From JAGOBX01 sp017999075 [NCBI: Candidatus Babelota bacterium] (lineage in GTDB: Bacteria > JAGOBX01), in assembly GCA_017999075.1 (NCBI GenBank), contig JAGOBX010000217.1:1-6343 (forward strand): DNA of 6,343 nucleotides. Reading direction: 5' to 3'. Made by a program: the position numbers and the translations under genes. The first letter of the stretch is position 1; each line of letters starts with the position of its first letter. Below, in pieces: positions 1 through 5,098 of this stretch. The notes under the pieces are model-generated. The model made no database searches. It had not been told where the DNA came from and saw only the letters and a program-made list of their open reading frames with translations.

Positions 1-48
1 GTATTCTTCAGTGAGTTTATAAAGAAAAGTTAATATTATTTTTTTCAT
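1..48 (-). CDS. Possible start of an unidentified gene (partial, runs off the window)
   Basis: On the minus strand an ATG at 48-46 opens a frame that stays open for 16 codons to the window edge (MKKIILTFLYKLTEEY). The Lys-Lys followed by hydrophobic residues would suit a signal peptide or membrane segment, but it is too short to identify. It would begin 14 bases after the CCA end of tRNA-Pro, and I see no Shine-Dalgarno sequence in that gap, which lowers confidence. The same bases can instead be read on the plus strand as the end of a frame (VFFSEFIKKS, then TAA at 31-33). The sequence does not decide between the two. Confidence 0.2.
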   Translation of the reverse strand, partial: MKKIILTFLYKLTEEY

Positions 49-62
49 TGGCAATTAAAAAA

Positions 63-138
63 TGGTCGGGGCGACTGGACTTGAACCAGCGGCCTCTTGG
101 TCCCGAACCAAGCGCGCTACCATCTGCGCTACGCCCCG
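63..138 (-). tRNA. tRNA-Pro (anticodon CGG)
   Basis: A 76-base cloverleaf reads on the minus strand from 138 to 63. The 7-bp acceptor stem is CGGGGCG paired with CGCCCCG (138-132 with 73-67), with discriminator A and an encoded CCA at 65-63. The D stem is GCGC/GCGC with an 8-base loop containing GG. The anticodon stem is CTTGG/CCAAG around loop TTCGGGA, giving anticodon CGG, which reads the proline codon CCG. The variable loop has 5 bases. The T stem GCTGG/CCAGT closes loop TTCAAGT. The 5' end lies only 12 bases after the stop codon of the upstream outer-membrane protein gene. There is no room for a separate promoter in that gap, so co-transcription with that gene and RNase P processing is likely. 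Confidence 0.97.
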
Positions 139-150
139 TCATTTTATTAA

Positions 151-909
151 TTAAAAAGAATGAGTTAAAGAAAAATTAATTCCGCAATCTCCGCTTTTAC
201 TTGATAATCCTATTGGAACGGCTAATTTTAACACAAGGTTTTTTTCACTATCAAAAATTAATCCTGGAGAAAAATACGATTGAGTTTTAAAACCGAAATC
301 TGCGCTTTCTGAGACTCTTATCCCTGTTAATTCTGCTGCAACTTTAAGTTTTTTTGAAATAGAAAAGTTAATTCCTGCATCGTATTCGATAGCAGTATTA
401 TCTCCTGCATTTAAAAAATTAATTCCTGTAGAACCGAATAATCTGAAATTAGGGAAATCTTTTCCTGCGCTTGCAAATAATTTTATATCAAGTTTTTTAT
501 TATCGTACTGTTTAATTCCTGAAACGCTGCCTGTAGGAAAATTAAGTTCTAATCCTCCTGAAAGAACAGGCGTTTTACCTGCTTCTTCAATAAATTTAAA
601 TTTTTGATAAATTGAGATGTCTCCAAAACCGTTATCATTGTTTTCTACAAAAATATAAGGAATCTTAACGCCTATTTCCATATTGTGCATAACACCCCAA
701 CCTATACGGACAGGCATAATTCCAAAATCATAATTCAAATTAGCGTAATCTTTGTATAAACAAAACCCTTGTTCAATATCTACGTCCTGGATTTGAAGAA
801 AATTGTTGTCAATACCGAAAATTGATTCAAACTGGCGCGTTTGACCATCTTTGGAAAATAATAAAACTGCAATAATAATTAAGCTTGATAATAAAATCTT
901 TTTAGTCAA
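151..909 (-). CDS. Predicted outer-membrane beta-barrel protein (phenol MetA-pathway/transporter-like family)
   Basis: The protein has 252 residues and starts with a basic-hydrophobic leader (Lys3-Lys4, then a hydrophobic stretch at about 5-18), which suggests Sec export; no clean signal-peptidase site is obvious. The mature part alternates short polar and aromatic/hydrophobic stretches, as in transmembrane beta-strands, and the last residue is Phe252, as expected for a BAM-assembled barrel. The blocks GWGVMHNMEIGVKIPY (70-85), GFGDISIYQKFKF (94-106) and ELNFPTGS (121-128) resemble the PF13557 family (putative MetA-pathway of phenol degradation). Despite that name, members are poorly characterised barrels, so no substrate is claimed. 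The start is TTG at 909-907, chosen because GGAG lies 7 bases upstream and no ATG precedes the leader in frame. It follows serC by 27 bases with no visible promoter of its own, so it is probably co-transcribed with serC. The fold call is fairly safe; the family is from memory of motifs. Confidence 0.75.
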   Translation of the reverse strand: MTKKILLSSLIIIAVLLFSKDGQTRQFESIFGIDNNFLQIQDVDIEQGFCLYKDYANLNYDFGIMPVRIGWGVMHNMEIGVKIPYIFVENNDNGFGDISIYQKFKFIEEAGKTPVLSGGLELNFPTGSVSGIKQYDNKKLDIKLFASAGKDFPNFRLFGSTGINFLNAGDNTAIEYDAGINFSISKKLKVAAELTGIRVSESADFGFKTQSYFSPGLIFDSEKNLVLKLAVPIGLSSKSGDCGINFSLTHSF

Positions 910-916
910 TTTATTT

Positions 917-920
917 CTCC
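917..920 (-). promoter_or_regulatory. Ribosome binding site for the TTG-initiated outer-membrane protein gene
   Basis: The minus strand reads GGAG at 920-917, followed by a 7-base spacer (AAATAAA) and TTG at 909-907. This spacing supports TTG as the true start codon. Confidence 0.7.
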
Positions 921-936
921 ATTTTTTTATAAATAA

Positions 937-2013
937 TTATTTGTTTTCTTTTTCAAATTTTTCCATAAATTTGATCAATTCTTTAACCCCTTCAATAGGC
1001 ATAGCATTATATACTGATGCTCGGCATCCTCCGACACTTCTATGACCTTTTAATCCGATAAATCCGGCAGCAGTAGCTTCTTTAATAAATTTTTCTTCAA
1101 GCTGTTCAGTAGTCAATCTGAAAGTTATGTTCATTTTTGAACGGCTGTTTTTGTCGGTGGTTCCGCGGTACATCGAACTGTTGTCGAGAATTTTATATAA
1201 TAATTCTGCTTTTGAGTTATTGATATCTTCAATGCCCGATATTCCTCCGAGTTTTTCAATCCATTCCATAACGAGTTTGATAATATAAATTCCGAAACAT
1301 GGAGGAGTGTTATATAATGAAGGTTCCTTAACATGAGTTTTATAACTTAACATTGTTGTAAGCCCTGAAGCTGATGATTCGACTAAATCTTTTCGGATAA
1401 TAACAAGAGTAACTCCTGAAGGACCGATATTTTTTTGAGCTCCTGCGTAAATTAAGCCGAATTTTGAAACGTCAATTTTTCTGCTGAATATATCTGACGA
1501 CATATCTGCAACAAGAGGGACATTTCCTGTATCAGGAAATTTATTAAACTGAATTCCGCCTATAGTTTCATTTGATGTAACATGCACATATTTAGCATCG
1601 GCTTTAAAATTAAATTTGTCAGGAATATAATTGTAATTTTTATCTTCGGAAGTAGCCGCTATATTTACTTTCCCAAATAGCTTGGCTTCTTTAATAGCTT
1701 TGCTTGCCCATTCTCCGGTATGAATATAATCAGCTGATCCGCCTTGAAGTAAATTCATAGGCACCATACCAAACTGTAAACTTGCGCCGCCCTGTAAAAA
1801 GAGTATCCAATAATTATCAGGTACACCGAAAATGTCTCTGATTTTTTGTTCTGCTGTTTTGATAACAGCATCGAATTCTTTTGACCTGTGGCTGATTTCC
1901 ATTATGGATAATCCTATTCCATTATAATCAAGCAATTCTTCCTGAGCTTTTTTCATTACTTCATAAGGCAATATAGCCGGACCTGCGTAGAAATTATATT
2001 TTTTTACGCCCAT
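937..2013 (-). CDS. serC: Phosphoserine aminotransferase SerC
   Basis: SerC is a cytoplasmic PLP enzyme that converts 3-phosphohydroxypyruvate plus glutamate to O-phosphoserine plus 2-oxoglutarate, the second step of serine biosynthesis; it can also act in vitamin B6 synthesis. The protein has 358 residues, close to the usual length of about 360. Family hallmarks are NFYAGPA near the N terminus (7-13), GGASLQF (75-81, cofactor phosphate region), the PLP lysine Lys194 in GAQKNIGPSG, and GHRSVGGCRASVYNAMP near the C terminus (323-339). An in-frame TTG at 2022 would add three residues, but the GGAGG at 2028-2024 sits only one base from it, whereas it lies 10 bases from the ATG at 2013, so the ATG is preferred. 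No serA or serB is visible. The gene leads a probable operon with the downstream outer-membrane protein gene and tRNA-Pro. Confidence 0.97.
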   Translation of the reverse strand: MGVKKYNFYAGPAILPYEVMKKAQEELLDYNGIGLSIMEISHRSKEFDAVIKTAEQKIRDIFGVPDNYWILFLQGGASLQFGMVPMNLLQGGSADYIHTGEWASKAIKEAKLFGKVNIAATSEDKNYNYIPDKFNFKADAKYVHVTSNETIGGIQFNKFPDTGNVPLVADMSSDIFSRKIDVSKFGLIYAGAQKNIGPSGVTLVIIRKDLVESSASGLTTMLSYKTHVKEPSLYNTPPCFGIYIIKLVMEWIEKLGGISGIEDINNSKAELLYKILDNSSMYRGTTDKNSRSKMNITFRLTTEQLEEKFIKEATAAGFIGLKGHRSVGGCRASVYNAMPIEGVKELIKFMEKFEKENK

Positions 2014-2023
2014 ATCTTTCAAA

Positions 2024-2028
2024 CCTCC
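2024..2028 (-). promoter_or_regulatory. Ribosome binding site deciding the serC start
   Basis: The minus strand reads GGAGG at 2028-2024. It is 10 bases from the ATG at 2013-2011 but only one base from the in-frame TTG at 2022-2020, so it supports the shorter 358-residue protein. Confidence 0.7.
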
Positions 2029-2058
2029 GAAAATTTTTCAAAAAATTTATTGGAATAT

Positions 2059-2086
2059 ATTTTATAATTATTAAAAAAATTGTCAA
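2059..2086 (-). promoter_or_regulatory. Predicted sigma70-type promoter for serC
   Basis: The minus strand shows a perfect -35 hexamer TTGACA at 2086-2081, a 16-base spacer, and TAAAAT (5 of 6 consensus) at 2064-2059. Transcription would start near 2052, giving a leader of about 40 bases before the serC ATG. The same pair of hexamers appears in front of the xdh operon. The surrounding gap (2014-2166) is almost pure A+T, so chance -10 matches are common; the intact TTGACA is what makes this candidate credible. Confidence 0.6.
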
Positions 2087-2166
2087 TAAAAATTATAAAT
2101 TTTTAAACTATAATTAGTACAATTTTTTTATATTTTATTTTTAATAACAATCAATAAATAATTTAA

Positions 2167-2508
2167 CTATGCTGTTTTTTTATTATTATTTTTTTTATTG
2201 CCAGAATGGCTTTTATTTTCAGAAGAAGATGAAGAACCGCTTGATTCATTAACAGGTTTTACTTCTGATGCTGCAGTTTCACCGGATTTTTTTTCGTTTT
2301 GTAATGAGGATTTTGAAGAATCAGATTTTTTCTTCGAATCAGTAACATAAAAACCGCCGCATTTAAATAAAACTCCTGCTCCGCCGCAGATAAGTCTTTG
2401 AACTTTGCCTTTGCATTTTGGGCATTTTTTTATGGGTTCTTCGCTTATTGATTGAAATTCTTCAAAGGTAAAACCGCATTTAGCGCATTCATAATCGTAT
2501 GTAGGCAT
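2167..2508 (-). CDS. FmdB-family zinc-ribbon protein with Ser/Lys-rich tail
   Basis: The protein has 113 residues. It opens with the typical MPTYDYEC start of the FmdB/CxxC_CxxC_SSSS family. A zinc ribbon is formed by Cys8-Cys11 and Cys29-Cys32, followed by the conserved phenylalanine/glycine block ending in FYVTDS (53-58). The rest (59-113) is low-complexity, rich in Ser, Lys, Asn and Glu and probably disordered, as is common in the family. Two further cysteines, Cys41 and Cys50, sit where I recall Ser and Gly in relatives. The family is named after a putative regulator of formamidase genes, and its general role is not settled. An upstream in-frame ATG at 2640 lies inside glyQ; the ATG at 2508 is preferred because AAGGAG lies 8 bases upstream and it begins the conserved domain. 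It follows glyQ by 82 bases on the same strand and may share its transcript. Confidence 0.9.
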   Translation of the reverse strand: MPTYDYECAKCGFTFEEFQSISEEPIKKCPKCKGKVQRLICGGAGVLFKCGGFYVTDSKKKSDSSKSSLQNEKKSGETAASEVKPVNESSGSSSSSENKSHSGNKKNNNKKTA

Positions 2509-2516
2509 AACAAAAA

Positions 2517-2522
2517 CTCCTT
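2517..2522 (-). promoter_or_regulatory. Ribosome binding site deciding the zinc-ribbon gene start
   Basis: The minus strand reads AAGGAG at 2522-2517, 8 bases before the ATG at 2508-2506. This favours the 113-residue protein over a version extended upstream into glyQ. Confidence 0.75.
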
Positions 2523-2590
2523 TTACATTATTAACATAAATAATTTTTTTATTGAAATTATCAGGTTTTTCCGGAAAATATTTAGAAAAA

Positions 2591-3439
2591 TTAAGCGGTA
2601 CAGTATTTTTCTTGATATTTTTCAGCAACTTTTCTTGCAAGCGTTCTTACACGCAGAATATATTTCATTCTTTCTGAAACGCTTATTGCTCCGCGTGCAT
2701 CAAGCATATTGAATGCGTGAGAACACTTTAAAACATAATCATAAGCAGGAAAAACAAGATTATTATTAAGAATATTTAAACATTCTTTTTCAAAACCATT
2801 AAAAGAATTATACATGAGTTCTGTATCTGAATATTCAAAATTATAATGAGAATATTCAATTTCTGTGGGTTTATGAATATCACCGTATTTAACGCCTTTG
2901 GTCCACTCTATTTCAAAAACAGATTTTACTTTTTGAATATACATTGCAAGACGTTCAAGTCCATAAGTGAGTTCTGCAGGAATTAAATTCAGCTCAATCC
3001 CACCTACTTGCTGAAAATATGTAAACTGAGTAATTTCCATTCCATCAAGCCAAACTTCCCAGCCGAGTCCCCATGCTCCGAGAGTTGGTGATTCCCAATC
3101 GTCTTCCACAAATCTTATGTCATGTTCTTCAGGAATTATTCCTATATGTCTTAAACTATCAAGATATAATTGCTGAATATCTGCAGGCGCAGGTTTGATT
3201 ATAACCTGAAATTGATAATAATGCTGCAGCCTGTTAGGGTTTTCTCCATATCTTCCGTCTGCAGGTCTTCTTGACGGCTCAACGTAAGCTACTTTCCATT
3301 CTTTGTTTCCCAGGCAGCGAAGAAATGTATGCGGATTAAATGTTCCGGCGCCTACTTCAATATCTGTCGGCTGAGCAATAACACAGTTTTTTTCTGACCA
3401 ATAATTCTGCAATCTTAAAATAATATCTTGAAAATACAT
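2591..3439 (-). CDS. glyQ: Glycyl-tRNA synthetase alpha subunit GlyQ
   Basis: GlyQ is the catalytic-core subunit of the alpha2beta2 glycyl-tRNA synthetase, which attaches glycine to tRNA-Gly in the cytoplasm; the beta subunit GlyS carries most tRNA contacts. The protein has 282 residues against about 303 in E. coli, the difference being mainly at the termini. Near-identical family blocks include [11 protein letters not shown] (23-33), the class II motif 2 region [20 protein letters not shown] (55-74), [20 protein letters not shown] (121-140) and the motif 3 region [14 protein letters not shown] (156-169). The C-terminal part keeps [12 protein letters not shown] (246-257). The ATG at 3439 has GGAG 7 bases upstream. 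The stop at 2591 is followed by the FmdB-type gene rather than glyS, and no glyS is present anywhere in the window. Confidence 0.98.
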   Translation of the reverse strand: MYFQDIILRLQNYWSEKNCVIAQPTDIEVGAGTFNPHTFLRCLGNKEWKVAYVEPSRRPADGRYGENPNRLQHYYQFQVIIKPAPADIQQLYLDSLRHIGIIPEEHDIRFVEDDWESPTLGAWGLGWEVWLDGMEITQFTYFQQVGGIELNLIPAELTYGLERLAMYIQKVKSVFEIEWTKGVKYGDIHKPTEIEYSHYNFEYSDTELMYNSFNGFEKECLNILNNNLVFPAYDYVLKCSHAFNMLDARGAISVSERMKYILRVRTLARKVAEKYQEKYCTA

Positions 3440-3495
3440 TTTTAATCTCCGTAATTTTATTGAAAAAATATATTCAGGAAAAATTTATTTGCTTA

Positions 3496-3509
3496 ATATT
3501 ATATAATAT
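3496..3509. repeat. Perfect 14-bp AT palindrome over the glyQ -10 element
   Basis: The sequence ATATTATATAATAT equals its own reverse complement, so TATAAT appears on both strands (minus 3503-3498, plus 3502-3507). It could be a symmetric -10 element that fires in both directions, an operator half-site pair, or chance in AT-rich DNA. I see no good plus-strand -35 element at the right distance. Confidence 0.6.
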
Positions 3510-3524
3510 CAGAATAAAAATCAA
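3498..3524 (-). promoter_or_regulatory. Candidate promoter for glyQ with palindromic -10 region
   Basis: On the minus strand a perfect TATAAT lies at 3503-3498. The best -35 candidate, TTGATT at 3524-3519, is only 15 bases away, so the pair is imperfect; an overlapping TATTAT at 3508-3503 preceded by TG is an extended -10 alternative. Either would give a leader of about 50 bases before glyQ. The -10 lies within a perfect 14-bp palindrome (3496-3509). Confidence 0.4.
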
Positions 3525-3570
3525 GCCAAAGAAAATTTTTATTTATAAAAAAATTAGAAGTTAAAAATAA

Positions 3571-3599
3571 TTGACATAAACCAAAAAAGAAAATAAAAT
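3571..3599 (+). promoter_or_regulatory. Predicted strong sigma70-type promoter for the xdh operon
   Basis: A perfect -35 TTGACA at 3571-3576 is followed by an optimal 17-base spacer and TAAAAT (5 of 6) at 3594-3599. Transcription would start near 3606, leaving an untranslated leader of about 78 bases. The leader is very A+T rich and shows no GC-containing stems, so I see no riboswitch or attenuator. The only symmetry is a weak TTGT...ACAA pair at 3646-3663, too poor to call an operator. The xdhA ATG at 3684 has AGGAG 8 bases upstream (3671-3675). Confidence 0.65.
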
Positions 3600-3683
3600 A
3601 GTTTAATAATAAAAAATAAAGAAACTTATACATTTTTGTGTTTATTTGTCATATCATTAACAATATAAAGAGGAGAAAATCAG

Positions 3684-5081
3684 ATGCTTAAATTTATTAT
3701 CAATGAAAATATTGTTGAAACTGAAATGCATCCTGGAACAGTGTTACTTGATTTTATAAGAGAACATTTGAAACTTACCGGAACTAAAGAAGCTTGCAGA
3801 GAAGGTGAATGCGGAGCTTGTACGGTATTAGTTGGTAAAATTGGTAATGACGGAATTTTATCTTATAAAAGCTGCGCTTCGTGTATTCTGCCTATAGGTG
3901 ATGTGAAAAACTGTCATATAGTAACTGTTGAAGGATTGAATATGGGTAAGCCTACTGCAATACAAAAAGCTATTATTGATGCCAGCGCTTCGCAATGCGG
4001 ATACTGTACTCCTGGTATAGTGCTTTCTTTAACGGGATTTTGTTTTACAAGCGATAAATTTGAATATAATGATTCAATAGATGCACTTGATGGAAATATT
4101 TGCAGATGTACAGGTTATGTTTCAATTAGAAATGCAGCCAAGTTTCTTTCTGATTTTTTGAAGGAAAAAAATACGAATAGAAATAAACGGTTGGAAACGC
4201 TTATAGATTTGTCAGTTGTTCCTGAATATTTTAAGAAGATTCCTGAAATGCTTAAAAAAATGAATTCATCTGCGTCTTCTGAAAGAATAATTGATAAAAC
4301 TATTGTTGCTGGAGGAACTGATTTGTTTGTTCAGCGTCCAGAAGAATTGGCTGAATCTAAACTGTATTTTATGTCAGACCGCTGTGATTTGAATTATATA
4401 AAAATTGATGATTCAAATATTCTGGTTGGAGGAGCAGTTACCATTGAAGATTTTCGCAAATCGGAAATTACAGAAAAATATTTTCCTTCAATGAAAAATG
4501 ATTTATTGCTTCATTCTTCAACAATTTTAAGAAATAAAGCTACTCTTGCCGGTAATATTGTCAATGCATCTCCCATTGGAGATATGACTATTATACTTCT
4601 TGCGTTAAATGCTGTTCTTGTTTTAGAATGTGAAAATATGAGTGTTCGTGAGGTAGAATTGTCGAATTTTTATAAAGGATATAAACAAATTGATCTTAAA
4701 AAATCTGAAATTATCCGTGAAATAAAGATTCCTGTTCATAAAAAACAAATTTATTTTAATTTTGAAAAGGTTTCAAATCGGAAAATTCTTGATATTGCTT
4801 CTGTAAATTCCGCTATGTTTTTGACGACAGGTAAAAAAGGTGTTATAGAAGAATTAAAAATATCTGCCGGAGGAGTGGCGCCTGTTCCTTACCTTGTAAA
4901 AGAACTTGATAAATATTACGGAAAATCAATAAATGAAAATATTATAAGTAAGATTGTTGAAACAGTTGAAAAACAGGTTGTTCCGATAGATGATATCAGA
5001 GGTTCGGCGAAATATAAAAGTCTTTTATTGAAACAACTTATAAAATCTCATTTCAAAAAACAATCAAATAATGCAAATTAA
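3684..5081 (+). CDS. xdhA: Xanthine dehydrogenase small subunit (2x[2Fe-2S] plus FAD), XdhA type
   Basis: This is the electron-transfer subunit of a cytoplasmic molybdenum hydroxylase: electrons from the Mo site pass through two [2Fe-2S] clusters to FAD and then to NAD+ or another acceptor. The protein has 465 residues, matching the fused iron-sulfur/FAD subunit of Rhodobacter capsulatus (about 460). The plant-type ferredoxin cluster uses Cys38, Cys43, Cys46 (CREGECGAC) and most likely Cys67 in SCILP, with an extra Cys64 close by. The second, helical-domain cluster uses Cys105 and Cys108 (QCGYCTPG) and Cys140 and Cys142 (CRCTGY). After a linker (about 160-200) comes the FAD domain with VAGGTDLFVQ (208-217) and ATLAGNIVNASPIGD (286-300), then the C-terminal FAD-linked domain. 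The Mo-subunit gene follows after 17 bases, so they form an operon. Naming differs between species; in E. coli xdhA is the Mo subunit. Confidence 0.93.
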   Translation: MLKFIINENIVETEMHPGTVLLDFIREHLKLTGTKEACREGECGACTVLVGKIGNDGILSYKSCASCILPIGDVKNCHIVTVEGLNMGKPTAIQKAIIDASASQCGYCTPGIVLSLTGFCFTSDKFEYNDSIDALDGNICRCTGYVSIRNAAKFLSDFLKEKNTNRNKRLETLIDLSVVPEYFKKIPEMLKKMNSSASSERIIDKTIVAGGTDLFVQRPEELAESKLYFMSDRCDLNYIKIDDSNILVGGAVTIEDFRKSEITEKYFPSMKNDLLLHSSTILRNKATLAGNIVNASPIGDMTIILLALNAVLVLECENMSVREVELSNFYKGYKQIDLKKSEIIREIKIPVHKKQIYFNFEKVSNRKILDIASVNSAMFLTTGKKGVIEELKISAGGVAPVPYLVKELDKYYGKSINENIISKIVETVEKQVVPIDDIRGSAKYKSLLLKQLIKSHFKKQSNNAN

Positions 5082-5098
5082 TTGGAGGAACCACCGGT

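Noticed and set aside
49-62. Short T-run and ATTGCCAAT symmetry just after the tRNA, considered as a terminator
   Set aside because: The T-run precedes the small inverted repeat and there is no GC-rich stem before it apart from the tRNA itself.
63-138. tRNA 3' end considered as an integration site for a mobile element
   Set aside because: I see no integrase gene, no second copy of the tRNA 3' end and no compositional break in the window.
851-1045. Plus-strand open frame across the start of the outer-membrane protein gene and the end of serC
   Set aside because: It is antisense to two well-supported genes, has no recognisable domain and no ribosome binding site that I can see.
1131-1334. Minus-strand open frame inside serC
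   Set aside because: It lies wholly within serC in another frame and its translation resembles no family.
2088-2104. 7-bp inverted repeat of pure A+T between the zinc-ribbon gene and serC, considered as a terminator
   Set aside because: It has no GC pairs, and such repeats are expected by chance in this nearly pure A+T gap; it also abuts the serC -35 element.
2567-2578. Perfect palindrome TTTTCCGGAAAA between glyQ and the zinc-ribbon gene, considered as a terminator
   Set aside because: The stem would be only four A-T pairs around a CCGG loop, and no T-run follows on the minus strand, so termination is not supported.
2452-2712. Plus-strand open frame across the glyQ/zinc-ribbon junction
   Set aside because: Its Phe/Ile/Lys-rich translation is typical of the antisense of AT-rich genes, and both overlapped genes are secure.
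3606-3683. xdh leader considered as a purine or molybdenum-cofactor riboswitch
   Set aside because: The leader is almost entirely A+T, lacks paired GC segments and is too short and unstructured for either class.
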